Shown here in pieces: positions 43,117-51,692 of a stretch of DNA of 64,000 bases. The notes below the pieces were generated by a model. The model had not been told where the DNA came from, ran no database searches, and was given only the letters and a program-made list of their open reading frames with translations. The stretch covers positions 62,001-126,000 of the forward strand of contig NZ_JAODTZ010000013.1 of assembly GCF_025399795.1 (NCBI RefSeq), written 5' to 3'. Source of the DNA: Streptomyces rhizosphaerihabitans (GTDB lineage: Bacteria > Actinomycetota > Actinomycetes > Streptomycetales > Streptomycetaceae). Made by a program: the position numbers and the translations under genes. The stretch's first letter is position 1; each line of letters opens with the position of its first letter.

Positions 43117-44679
43117 ATGAGCTCACCATCCGTCCCGCCGCCCGCACCGCTCCCTCCACTGGGACCGGGGGCCACGGACAAGGGCCTCAAGGGTGGCGCC
43201 CTGGGTCTGTTCTCCAGCACGGTGATCGGGCTGGCCTCCACCGCCCCCGCCTACAGCCTCGCGGCGACCCTCGGCGTCATCGTCGGAATCGTGGGCTTCC
43301 AGTCACCGATCGTGATCGTGCTGGCGTTCATCCCGATGTTCCTGATCGCCTACGGCTACAAGGAACTCAACCGGGCCGACCCCGACTGCGGCACCACGTT
43401 CACCTGGGCGGCCAGGGCCTTCGGCCCCCGTACCGGCTGGCTGGGCGGCTGGGGCATCGTCGCGGCCGACATCATCGTGATGGCCAACCTGGCCCAGATC
43501 GCCGGCGCGTACGGCTTCCAGCTCATCGGCGCGGACGGGCTGGCGCAGAACACGTTCTGGGTCACCGTGGTCGGCGTCCTGTGGATCGCCGTCATGACCC
43601 TGATCTGCTACATCGGCATCGAGCTCTCGGCCAACCTGCAGAAGGCGCTGCTCACCATCGAGATCGTGGTGCTCTGTCTGCTGGCGGTCACCGCCCTGGT
43701 CAAGGTGTACGGCGGTACGGCACCGGCGGTCTCGTCGGAGATCTCGTGGTCGTGGTTCAACCCCTTCGAGATCAACTCCTTCGACGACCTGACCAAGAGC
43801 ATCCTCGCCGGAGTGTTCATCTACTGGGGCTGGGACACCGCGGTGTCCGTGAACGAGGAGACCGTCGACCGCGACCGCACCCCGGGCCGCGCGGCCGTCA
43901 TCTCCACCGTCATCCTGCTGCTCGTCTACCTCATGGTCACCACGTCCGCGCAGGCGTTCGCCGGAGTGGGCGAGCACGGCATCGGCCTGGGGAACCCGGA
44001 CAACTCCGGAGACGTCCTCTCCAGTCTCGGTTCCGAGGTCTTCGGCACCGGGGGCTGGGGCACGGTCGCCACGAAGCTTCTGATCGTGATGGTCCTCACC
44101 TCGGCGGCGGCCTCCACCCAGACGACCATCCTCCCCACGGCCCGCACCACCCTGTCCATGGCCGCGTTCAAGGCCATCCCTCAGCGCTTCGCCCGCATCC
44201 ACCCCCGGTTCCTCACCCCGACCTGGTCCACCGTGGGCATGGGCCTGGCCTCGATCGCCTTCTACGTCATGCTGACCCGGGTGAGCGAGAACGTCCTGGC
44301 CGACTCCATCGGCTCGGTCGGACTGATGATCGCCTTCTACTACGGTCTCACCGGCTTCGCCTGCGTCTGGTACTACCGCAGGGTGCTGACCCGCAGCCCG
44401 CGCGACCTCTGGACGCGCGGGATCATGCCGGGCCTCGGCGGCGCCATGCTCCTGTACTTCTTCATCAACGCCTGCTTCGTGTACGCGGCCGCCGACTACG
44501 GCAGCACGTCGTGGACCCTGCCGTTCCCGCCGCACTGGCAATTCGGCGGCGTCTTCGTCACCGGCATCGGCGCACTCCTCCTCGGAGCCGTCCTGATGTT
44601 CCTGTACAGCGCGTTCCGCCCGAGCTACTTCCGCAAGGAGACGATCGCGGTCTCGTCCCACGACCCGGGCGGCCACTGA
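43117..44679 (+). CDS. APC-superfamily amino-acid permease
   Basis: 520 residues with about 12-13 membrane helices. APC family hallmarks: LGLFSSTVIGLASTAPAYSLAATLG in the first helix, the conserved FTWAARAFGPRTGWLGGW, and WGWDTAVSVNEETVDRDRTPG after helix 8. A cytosolic N-terminus rich in Pro precedes it. Substrate unknown; relatives carry amino acids or polyamines. The ATG at 43117 has GGAGGG upstream. An in-frame extension back to 42910 passes through the palindrome and is rejected. It converges with the MFS gene. Confidence 0.92.
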   Translation: MSSPSVPPPAPLPPLGPGATDKGLKGGALGLFSSTVIGLASTAPAYSLAATLGVIVGIVGFQSPIVIVLAFIPMFLIAYGYKELNRADPDCGTTFTWAARAFGPRTGWLGGWGIVAADIIVMANLAQIAGAYGFQLIGADGLAQNTFWVTVVGVLWIAVMTLICYIGIELSANLQKALLTIEIVVLCLLAVTALVKVYGGTAPAVSSEISWSWFNPFEINSFDDLTKSILAGVFIYWGWDTAVSVNEETVDRDRTPGRAAVISTVILLLVYLMVTTSAQAFAGVGEHGIGLGNPDNSGDVLSSLGSEVFGTGGWGTVATKLLIVMVLTSAAASTQTTILPTARTTLSMAAFKAIPQRFARIHPRFLTPTWSTVGMGLASIAFYVMLTRVSENVLADSIGSVGLMIAFYYGLTGFACVWYYRRVLTRSPRDLWTRGIMPGLGGAMLLYFFINACFVYAAADYGSTSWTLPFPPHWQFGGVFVTGIGALLLGAVLMFLYSAFRPSYFRKETIAVSSHDPGGH

Positions 44680-44700
44680 CGGTGTTCCGGAGTGCCGGCG

Positions 44701-46314
44701 TCAGGCCGTTGCGCCCACCGCGACGTCCGGCGAGCCGTCGGGACGTACCCCAGCGTCCTCGTCGACGTCCGGCGGAATGGTCGACAGCGCGCTGGCGTGC
44801 AGATCCTTCGTACGCAGCATGGTGAAGCCGACGAGCGCGGCGGTGAACCCGAGGATCGCGCTCAGGGTCATGGCGCCGTGGAAGGCGCTCATGAACGCGT
44901 CCTGCCCGGTGGCCAGCACCTTGTCGCGCAGGGGCCCCGCGGCCTCGGCGACGGCGTCCAGGGAGCCGGCACTGATGCCGTGGGCGGCCTGCTCCGCGGC
45001 TGCGTTCCCCATCTGCCTGCCGACCGCGGAGGACGTGAAGTCCTGGGACACGCCGTGCTGGAAGTACGCGCCGACGCCGGCGATGCCGACGGCGATACCG
45101 ACCTGCTGGAAGGTCTCGTTGATGCCGGAGGCGACACCGGCCCTGGCCGGTTCCGTGACGCCGATGGCCAGCGCGGCCCTGGCCGGGTTGAAGGCGCCCA
45201 TGCCGAAGCCGGCGATGACCAGCGCCGGGACGAGCACGGTCCAGGACGAGTCGGCCCTGGTCAGGTTCAGGAACAGAATGCCGATGCCCATGACCAGGGT
45301 CGAGCCGCCCAGCAGCACCCGGAAGGGGACCTTGCCGATGAGACCGCCGCCGAGGGCACCGGCCACGAACATCGCGCCGGTCAGCGGCAGGAACCGCAGA
45401 CCCGTGCCCCAGGCGTCGACATGCAGCATGTTCTCCAGGTAGCTGGTCTCGAAGAACACCGACGGCAGGGCTCCGGCGTTGCCGATCATGGCGACGAGCG
45501 AGATGCCCACGAAGGTGGGGCTGCGGAAGAACGCGGGGTCGATCAGCGCGCGCTCGCCCAGCCGCCGCTCGATGACGACGAAGAGAACCAGGAAGAGCAC
45601 GCTGCCCGCGTACAGGCCGAGCGTGGTGCCGCTGGTCCAGCCCTCCACGGGCCCGCGGATGGTGGCGAGGACCAGCGCTCCGAGCGCGACGCTGAAGGTG
45701 GCGAGACCGGCCCAGTCGGTGGGGTGGGCCCGCCTGTTGAGCGACTCGCGGACACGCAGGGCACCGACGAGGAGGGCGATCGCACCGACCGGAACGTTGA
45801 TGTAGAAGATCCAGCGCCAGGACAGCGCGTTGATCAGCGAGCCGCCGATGAGCGGGCCGGTGGCGACGGCGAGACCGACGGCGGCGCCGAACGCGGTGAA
45901 GGCGGTCGCCCGCTCCTTGCCGTGGAACTCGTGACTGAGCATCGCCGGACCGACCGCGAACATGATGGCGGCGCCGACACCCTGGACGGCCCGGAACCAG
46001 CTCAGTTGCCCGGCACCGTCGGCCAGACCGCAGGCCAGGGAAGCGGCGGTGAAGACGGCGAAACCGACCTGGAAGACCTTCTTGCGGCCGATCCGGTCGG
46101 CGATCGAGCCCGCCGCCACCAGGAAGATCGCCAGCGTGAGGGCGTAGGCGTCGAACACCCACTGCAGGTCGGCGAAGCTGCTTCCCAGGGAGCGGTGGAT
46201 CTGCGGGAGCGCGATCGACACCACGCTCAGATCGAGCATCAGCATGAACGAGCCCAACGCGACGATCCCGAGTGTCCACCACCTCGTGGGCGATAACGCG
46301 CGTTCTGCGGACAT
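44701..46314 (-). CDS. DHA2-type MFS drug exporter
   Basis: 537 residues with about 14 helices, EmrB/QacA type. Motif A appears as GSIADRIGRKKVFQVG, motif C as GLAVATGPLIGGSLI, with FMLMLDLSVVSIALPQI (motif D1) in the first helix. Members expel antibiotics or lipophilic cations with a proton. The adjacent MarR gene in the same orientation, and a tandem operator over this promoter, point to inducible efflux. GGAAGG precedes the ATG at 46314. Confidence 0.93.
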   Translation of the reverse strand: MSAERALSPTRWWTLGIVALGSFMLMLDLSVVSIALPQIHRSLGSSFADLQWVFDAYALTLAIFLVAAGSIADRIGRKKVFQVGFAVFTAASLACGLADGAGQLSWFRAVQGVGAAIMFAVGPAMLSHEFHGKERATAFTAFGAAVGLAVATGPLIGGSLINALSWRWIFYINVPVGAIALLVGALRVRESLNRRAHPTDWAGLATFSVALGALVLATIRGPVEGWTSGTTLGLYAGSVLFLVLFVVIERRLGERALIDPAFFRSPTFVGISLVAMIGNAGALPSVFFETSYLENMLHVDAWGTGLRFLPLTGAMFVAGALGGGLIGKVPFRVLLGGSTLVMGIGILFLNLTRADSSWTVLVPALVIAGFGMGAFNPARAALAIGVTEPARAGVASGINETFQQVGIAVGIAGVGAYFQHGVSQDFTSSAVGRQMGNAAAEQAAHGISAGSLDAVAEAAGPLRDKVLATGQDAFMSAFHGAMTLSAILGFTAALVGFTMLRTKDLHASALSTIPPDVDEDAGVRPDGSPDVAVGATA

Positions 46315-46340
46315 ACGAGAGCCTTCCGATCAGTGGGATC

Positions 46341-46383
46341 TCTAGATGATGGAAATCTAGATGATAGAAAAGCCGTACGTCAA
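46341..46383 (-). promoter_or_regulatory. Efflux promoter with tandem MarR-type sites
   Basis: TCTAGATGATGGAAA (46341-46355) and TCTAGATGATAGAAA (46356-46370) are adjacent direct repeats differing at one base, each with a TCTAGA core. On the minus strand -35 TTGACG (complement of 46378-46383) and -10 TAGATT (complement of 46354-46359) are 18 bp apart. The repeats therefore cover the -10 and the transcription start. Confidence 0.75.
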
Positions 46384-46481
46384 CGACCGTGACGGTCGGT
46401 AGCGACCGACAGGGCGACCGGCCGACGGCCCATCGCCGGCCCGCGGGCGCTCACCCGAAATGACGGTCACGGGCACGACAA

Positions 46482-46519
46482 AAGCCCGCGGCGCCGGTTT
46501 CACGCGGCACCGCGGGCTT
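46482..46519 (-). terminator. Terminator after the marR gene
   Basis: AAGCCCGCGG (46482-46491) pairs with CCGCGGGCTT (46510-46519). On the minus strand the stem is followed by TTTTGT-type sequence. It lies between marR and the downstream MFS promoter, so the exporter depends on its own promoter. Confidence 0.75.
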
Positions 46520-46572
46520 CCTCGAGGACGTGTGTGTCGGCCGGAACGTGTGCGCCAGTCGGAACGCGTATG

Positions 46573-47064
46573 TCAGTCGGAGCAGACGGACGCGGGCCAG
46601 CGGCCCGCCATCAGCACGCCGAGCATCTTGCGCAGCGCCTCGCGCTCATCCTCCGCGAGCACGCCGAAGAAGGCCGACTCGACCTCCGTGGCCACCCGGT
46701 CAGCCGTCGCGAGCGCCTCACGTCCGGACTCGGTCAGGATCAGGTTGTAGCGCCGCCGGTCGGCCGGGTTGCGGCGGCGCTCGACATGCCCGTTGCGCTC
46801 CATCTCGTCGATCACGGTCACGACCGTGGTGGGATCGAGATTGAGCAGCCGGCTCAGGTCCTGCTGAGAGAGTTCGGGCCCGCCGGCCAGGGCCGCCAGC
46901 ACGAAGAAGTCGCGGATGCGCATACCGACCGAGCCCAGCGCCTTCTCCACGTCCTCCACCAGCACCAGCCCCGCCTTGTGGAGCAGATAGCCGGGACGCT
47001 CGGCGATGAGGAAGTCCTTCCGGGGGGAAGCCCCGTGCTGCTCGGCGTTGCCGCTGCGCACCAT
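46573..47064 (-). CDS. MarR-family transcriptional regulator
   Basis: 163 residues. The winged helix is clear: GPELSQQDLSRLLNLDPTTVVTVIDEMERNGHVERRRNPADRRRYNLILTESGREAL. N-terminal helices (AGLVLVEDVEKALGSVGMRIRDFFVLAALA) form the dimer and ligand region. AAGGAG stands 7 nt before the ATG. It lies directly upstream of the efflux gene on the same strand and is the natural repressor of it and probably of itself. Confidence 0.94.
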   Translation of the reverse strand: MVRSGNAEQHGASPRKDFLIAERPGYLLHKAGLVLVEDVEKALGSVGMRIRDFFVLAALAGGPELSQQDLSRLLNLDPTTVVTVIDEMERNGHVERRRNPADRRRYNLILTESGREALATADRVATEVESAFFGVLAEDEREALRKMLGVLMAGRWPASVCSD

Positions 47065-47227
47065 GAGCCGACTCCTTCGATCGTGGCAGTCTCCACCATC
47101 GAAGATACAACGATTCCGGCACCACCGAACCAGCAGCCCGCGCGGAATTCCCGGCGCTGAGTGCAGCTACGGGGAACATCCTGCTGCAGGCGGAGCTCCT
47201 GGTGGCGCGTAGCCAAGCGGCCGCAAA

Positions 47228-47267
47228 GGCGAAGGGCGCCCCGGAGGTTCCCGGGGCGCCCTTCGCC
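47228..47267 (-). terminator. Terminator after the secreted Ig-like protein gene
   Basis: A perfect 17-bp stem (47228-47244 with 47251-47267) around a 6-nt loop, just past the stop codon. It is one of the strongest hairpins in the window. Confidence 0.9.
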
Positions 47268-47288
47268 GTGGTCGTCGCAAAAGGCTGC

Positions 47289-49160
47289 TCAGCGCACGTC
47301 CACGTAGTCGTGGTAGCTCTCGGCGTCCACGTACGAGCCGGACGCGACGTAGAACCCGACCCAGGTGCCGTCCTGCTTCGCGGTGAAGCGGGCGGTGAAG
47401 TGGCCGTGCGAGTCGGTCTTGACGGAGCCCAATTCGGTCCAGGACTTCTTGCCCTTGGCCTGGAAGAGGATGTGGACGCGCTGCTTGTCGAACGCCACCC
47501 ACTTCGTGCCGCTCAGCCGCTGCAAGGTGCCGGTGGTGGTCACGGTGTGACCCTTGCGCACCGGCTCGGGACCGGCGTTGAAGCCGGTGATCCGGGTGGC
47601 GGTGCGGTTGAAGTGTACGGAGTTGGAGTAGCCGGACTGGTAGTCCGACGACCCTGCCGAGTACAGCCGCCAGTAGCCCTTCGGCACCGACACGTACCCG
47701 TCGAGGTTGAAGGTGCCGTCGGACTTCGCGGTGAACCAGCCGAGTGACTTCCAGCCGGTCTTGCCGTCGGCCGACTGCTGGAGGTACAGCTTCCGGTTCG
47801 GCGGCACCTTGCCGTTGCTGGCGTTCATGCTGCCCTGAATGTGGAGGTCGGAGTACTCGTCGATCCAGCTCGAACAGAAGCAGATGTTCGTCTTGTTGAT
47901 GACGTCGACCTTGAACTGCGCGTGCGAGGCGGTCAGATACGGGTCGGCCAGGTAGCTGTCGCGAGTGGTCTCGACCGTGAACGTGCCGTCGTCGTACGGG
48001 ATGTACGGGTCGGTGAGGGTGAAGCGCCCGCCGGCACCGCTGGTCGCCGTGGCGTAGTAGCCCATGTCGACCGCGACGCCCTTGGCCGGGCGCCAGGTGC
48101 CGTCGTACAGGTACTCCACGACACCGGACGAGGACGCCTTGGCGCCGAACTTGATCCGCACGCTGGAGTGGTCCAGCCGAATCCGGCTCGGGCTGACCAC
48201 GACCGGCAGGGTCTTCGAGTCGACGAGCACATAGGTGTTCGTGCCGTCGGGGTTGGCGATCCAGAAGGAGAGGGAGACCGGCACGGACGTGGCGTTGTCG
48301 CCGTTCAACTTCGGTGCCACGTCGATCGCGTAGCTGCCGTCGGCAGCGGTGACGGTGCTGTAGCCGTTCTCGGCCACCACGCTCAGCGTCTTGCCGGCCA
48401 GCGGCGAGGTGTCGCCGGTGATCGGGTCGAAGAGCGAGATGCGGCCGCCGAGTGTGACGTGCGTGTGCTCCACGTCCAGCACGGCGGGGCTGATGCTGCG
48501 ATCGGCGAAGACCGGCTTCGGCTCGACGTCCACGGTGGTGGCGTGCGCCGACGAGCTGCTGTCGGCGTCGCTGTCCTGGGCGCTGACCGTCACGTCGTAG
48601 CTGCCGTACGACGGCAGTTGCGACATGCGAGGCGAGCGCCAGACACCGTCCTGCGGCGTGCCGGAGACGAGCGTGAAACCGGTGACTGCGATGGTCGCCG
48701 GGTCCGTGCCGCGCAGCTCGGTCAGGTCGGCGGACACCTCGGTGATCGCCGAATCGGAGGAGACGGCGACCGTCAGGAAGCCGGCGTCGGAAGGGTCGGA
48801 GCCGACGTCGCCGAACACCGGGGCACCGGTGCCGTCGGCGGCAGGCGCGCTGCCGCTCGGGGCGGGCGTCGGGTCTCCGGAGGGCAGGTCGGACGGGGTC
48901 GGATCGGCGGAGGTCGGGGTGTCCGACGGTTCACCGATGGGCGGGTCGTACGGGGTCGGGGTGTCCGAAGGAGTGCCGGACGGGGCGCTGGTGGTCGGGT
49001 ACGCCGGCGTCGGATCAGCCGTCGGATCCGTGGTCGCGGTGGCCGCCGGGTACTGCCCGGGCGTGTCGCCGTCGGCCGCGTACGCCAGCGCCGGCGCGGC
49101 GAGGAGCGCGGCGCCCAGTGCAGCGGACACTGCCGCCGACACCAAAGAGCGTGTTCTCAC
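47289..49160 (-). CDS. Secreted multi-domain Ig-like protein of unknown function
   Basis: 623 residues from the GTG at 49160. A signal peptide (VSAAVSAALGAALLAAPALAYA) leads to a Pro/Thr/Ser/Asp-rich stalk of about 80 residues (TPSDTPTPYDPPIGEPSDTP). Four or five beta-sandwich-like repeats follow, each with a phrase such as TAADGSYAIDVAP, SGAGGRFTLTD, KSDGTFNLDGYV and DSHGHFTARFTA. That pattern is typical of actinobacterial surface beta-sandwich domains. An isolated ICFCSSW motif is an odd Cys-x-Cys pair. No sortase motif or membrane anchor is seen at the C-terminus. Role unknown. The ATG-like start at 49253 would place 31 residues before the signal peptide and is rejected. Confidence 0.85.
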   Translation of the reverse strand: MRTRSLVSAAVSAALGAALLAAPALAYAADGDTPGQYPAATATTDPTADPTPAYPTTSAPSGTPSDTPTPYDPPIGEPSDTPTSADPTPSDLPSGDPTPAPSGSAPAADGTGAPVFGDVGSDPSDAGFLTVAVSSDSAITEVSADLTELRGTDPATIAVTGFTLVSGTPQDGVWRSPRMSQLPSYGSYDVTVSAQDSDADSSSSAHATTVDVEPKPVFADRSISPAVLDVEHTHVTLGGRISLFDPITGDTSPLAGKTLSVVAENGYSTVTAADGSYAIDVAPKLNGDNATSVPVSLSFWIANPDGTNTYVLVDSKTLPVVVSPSRIRLDHSSVRIKFGAKASSSGVVEYLYDGTWRPAKGVAVDMGYYATATSGAGGRFTLTDPYIPYDDGTFTVETTRDSYLADPYLTASHAQFKVDVINKTNICFCSSWIDEYSDLHIQGSMNASNGKVPPNRKLYLQQSADGKTGWKSLGWFTAKSDGTFNLDGYVSVPKGYWRLYSAGSSDYQSGYSNSVHFNRTATRITGFNAGPEPVRKGHTVTTTGTLQRLSGTKWVAFDKQRVHILFQAKGKKSWTELGSVKTDSHGHFTARFTAKQDGTWVGFYVASGSYVDAESYHDYVDVR

Positions 49161-49655
49161 TACTGGATTCCCCCCACGGGAATGGCGCGGCCTCGCTGTC
49201 TCGAACATCCGGAGGCCGACCGCGCTCTTTTGTACGGTTGTCGTGAACATCACGCAACGCGTCGGACTCTAGCGGCCGCCCCGACAGGGGAGCGAGCGGG
49301 TTTGCGGACTGGCCGAAACCCTCAACCGCCCCTGCCCGCCATGCTGTTGCCGGCGATCGGGGGTCAGTGATCACCGCGCCCGGTTGAAGGAGCGGGATCT
49401 CGCGCGTCGCCGGGTCGGCGACGAAGCCCGCCGCGGCGAAGGTGCAGGCGCCGGGCATCACAGGACCCGCGCCGGGGTTGGTACCAAGCGAAGGAGACCG
49501 GGCCCAAGGGGGCGGACCGGACTCGCGCGGGCCCCGGATCGGCCCCCACCGGGCCACCACCCTGGCGCCCAATCGGGCAGCGGTTCAGACCACAAAGAGA
49601 TCACGCAAAAGTAAAAGCCCCAGGTCACGGCGAGTGAGTCCTGAGGCTTCCACAG
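49161..49655. other. Intergenic region between the Ig-like gene and tRNA-Thr
   Basis: About 495 bp. The right-hand end must hold promoter signals for the minus-strand secreted protein. A stretch on the minus strand near 49330-49480 (translating to phrases such as ACTFAAAGFVADPATREIPLL) looks faintly protein-like. It has no good start or family and may be a relic. No att-site duplicate of the tRNA 3' end was found here. Confidence 0.4.
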
Positions 49656-49729
49656 AGCCGCCTTCGGGATTCGAACCCGAGACCTACGCATTACGAGTGC
49701 GTTGCTCTGGCCATCTGAGCTAAGGCGGC
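49656..49729 (-). tRNA. tRNA-Thr (anticodon CGT)
   Basis: A 74-nt cloverleaf on the minus strand. A 7-bp acceptor pairs GCCGCCT with AGGCGGC. The anticodon stem ACGCA/TGCGT encloses the loop CTCGTAA with anticodon CGT, reading the ACG codon. The T arm GGGTTCGAATCCC is perfect. CCA is not encoded. Confidence 0.97.
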
Positions 49730-49837
49730 GCGCTGCCCACACCTATGGTGCGATCAGCAACGTCGGTAAGTCTACACAGTTTCCGGGGGTGCTCCGCACC
49801 CGCCTCGGGGCGTGCGCTCCAGGGGTGCCCGGCAGGG

Positions 49838-51415
49838 CTATGAGCAGCGCTTTCCCTTCTCGGGAGGGGTGCCCTGGAGGAGGTAGCGGTTGATCGTGGA
49901 GTCGATGCAGGTGCTGCCGCGGCCGTAGGCGGTGTGGCCGTCGCCGACGTAGGTGAGGAGGGTCCCGGAGGAGAGCTGGGAGGCGAGGGACTGGGCCCAG
50001 GGGTACGGGGTCGCCGGGTCGCGGGTGGTGCCGACGACGAGGATCGGCGCGGCGCCCTTCGCCTCGATGCGGTGGGGCTCGCCGGTGTTCTTCACGGGCC
50101 AGTACGCGCAGTTCAGCGAGGCCCAGGCCAGCCCCTCACCGAAGACGGGGGACGCCTTCTCGAAGGCGGGGAGCGCCTGCTCCACCTGGTCCGGGCCGGA
50201 GAAGGCGGCAGGCAGGTCGAGGCAGTTCACGGCGGCGTTGGCGGACATCAGGTTCGCGTACTGGCCGTCGGCGTCACGCTCGTAGTAGCTGTCCGAGAGG
50301 GCGAGCAGGCCCGCGCCGTCGTTCTTCTTCATCGCGGAGGTGAGCGCGTCACGCAGCTGCGGCCAGGCCGTCTCGTCGTACATCGCCGCGATCACCCCGG
50401 TCGTCGCGAGCGCCTCCCCGACCTTGCGGCCGTCCGGGTCGCCCGCCGGGATGGGCTCCTTGTCCAGCTGCTGGAAGAACGCCTTCAGGTTCCTGCCCAC
50501 CTGATCCGGGCTCGTACCCGCGTCGCCGAGCGGGCAGTCACTGTGCCGCACACAGTCCTTCGCGAAGGACTGGAAAGCCGTCTCGAACCCCGCCGTCTGC
50601 TCCTCGTTCAGCTTGCGCGCGGTGAGGGACGGGTCCAGCGCGCCGTCCAGGACGAGCCGGCCCACCCGGTCCGGATAGAGGCCCGCGTACGACGCCCCCA
50701 GGAACGTCCCGTACGACGCCCCGACGTAGTTCAGCTTCTCGTCGCCCAGCACGGCCCGCAGGATGTCCATGTCGCGGGCCGCCTCGACAGTGGAGACGTG
50801 CCGGAGCAGTTCGGGCGAGTGCTCGCCGCAGCCCTCCGCGAACTTCTTGAACGCCTCGACGAGCTGATCCGTCTCCCGACCGTCGTCCGGAGTGGTGTCC
50901 GTCTGCGTGAACGCGTCCATCGCACGGCCGTTGAGGCACTCGACGGGCTCACTGCGGGCCACTCCGCGCGGATCGACCGCGACCATGTCGTAGCGGGCAC
51001 GGACGTCCGCCGGGTAGCCGATCCCGGCGTGCGACTGGAGATAGCCCACCGCCGAACCGCCCGGCCCGCCCGGATTGACCAGCAGCGAACCGAGGCGCTT
51101 GCCCGGCCCCGTGGCCTTCTTGCGGGAGACCGCCAGTCTGACGTCGCCCGAGCCCGGCTTCGCGTAGTCGAGCGGCGCCTTCATCGTGGCGCATTCGAAG
51201 CCGGGGACACCGCAACTGCGCCAGTTCAGCTTCTGCTGGTAGTAGGGCGACAGCGCCGAGGGTGTGGCGCGCGGCAGCGCGGTGAGCGCCGCCTCGGTCG
51301 CCGCGGCCGTCGTCGTGGAACTCCCCGAGGAGCAGGCGGAGATGAGCAGCACCGCAGCGGCCAGCAGCACGCCGCCCGCACGAAGGGGTCGGGCCGGCCG
51401 AGCGGTGCGCCTCAT
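49838..51415 (-). CDS. TAP-family alpha/beta-hydrolase lipoprotein
   Basis: 525 residues, resembling Streptomyces tripeptidyl aminopeptidase/SlpD-type exported hydrolases. Lipobox LLAAAVLLISAC anchors it outside. The oxyanion region is VNPGGPGGSAVGY. The nucleophile Ser is in NYVGASYGTFLGASYAGLYP, the acid in VGTTRDPATPYPWA, and the His in YVGDGHTAYGRGSTCI. ATG 51415 is preferred because it starts the basic n-region. ATGs at 51421 and 51448 are possible. Probably releases short peptides from protein N-termini. Confidence 0.9.
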   Translation of the reverse strand: MRRTARPARPLRAGGVLLAAAVLLISACSSGSSTTTAAATEAALTALPRATPSALSPYYQQKLNWRSCGVPGFECATMKAPLDYAKPGSGDVRLAVSRKKATGPGKRLGSLLVNPGGPGGSAVGYLQSHAGIGYPADVRARYDMVAVDPRGVARSEPVECLNGRAMDAFTQTDTTPDDGRETDQLVEAFKKFAEGCGEHSPELLRHVSTVEAARDMDILRAVLGDEKLNYVGASYGTFLGASYAGLYPDRVGRLVLDGALDPSLTARKLNEEQTAGFETAFQSFAKDCVRHSDCPLGDAGTSPDQVGRNLKAFFQQLDKEPIPAGDPDGRKVGEALATTGVIAAMYDETAWPQLRDALTSAMKKNDGAGLLALSDSYYERDADGQYANLMSANAAVNCLDLPAAFSGPDQVEQALPAFEKASPVFGEGLAWASLNCAYWPVKNTGEPHRIEAKGAAPILVVGTTRDPATPYPWAQSLASQLSSGTLLTYVGDGHTAYGRGSTCIDSTINRYLLQGTPPEKGKRCS

Positions 51416-51637
51416 ATGCATCTCGCGAGCGTAGCCCTGCGCGATCAATTGATCACCTTCAGTTTCGTAACCGGCTCATACGAGTGAGTCGGTCAACCGG
51501 TCGCCGGGCGCGCCACCCCTGACCGGGCCGCCCAGGCCCGCAAGCCACGCAGACCACGCCCGGATGGTCCGGGCCGCACGTCCCGCCCGATGGCCGGGGC
51601 CGCACACCGCACCAGGCCCTGCACCACATCATGGAGA

Positions 51638-51681
51638 CATGCGGCGCGGATGGCATGCGGCGCGGATGGCATGCGGCGCGC
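51638..51681. repeat. 16-bp tandem repeat, nearly three copies
   Basis: CATGCGGCGCGGATGG is repeated at 51638, 51654 and, partly, 51670, just beyond the holB stop. It contains the palindrome GGCATGCC-like core and is probably noncoding. Confidence 0.85.
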
Positions 51682-51692
51682 GTGCAAGGGGA

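Noticed and set aside
49015..49572. Minus-strand open frame upstream of the Ig-like protein
   Set aside because: Part looks protein-like, but it has no good start and runs out of frame over the signal-peptide region of the real gene; kept only as a possible relic.
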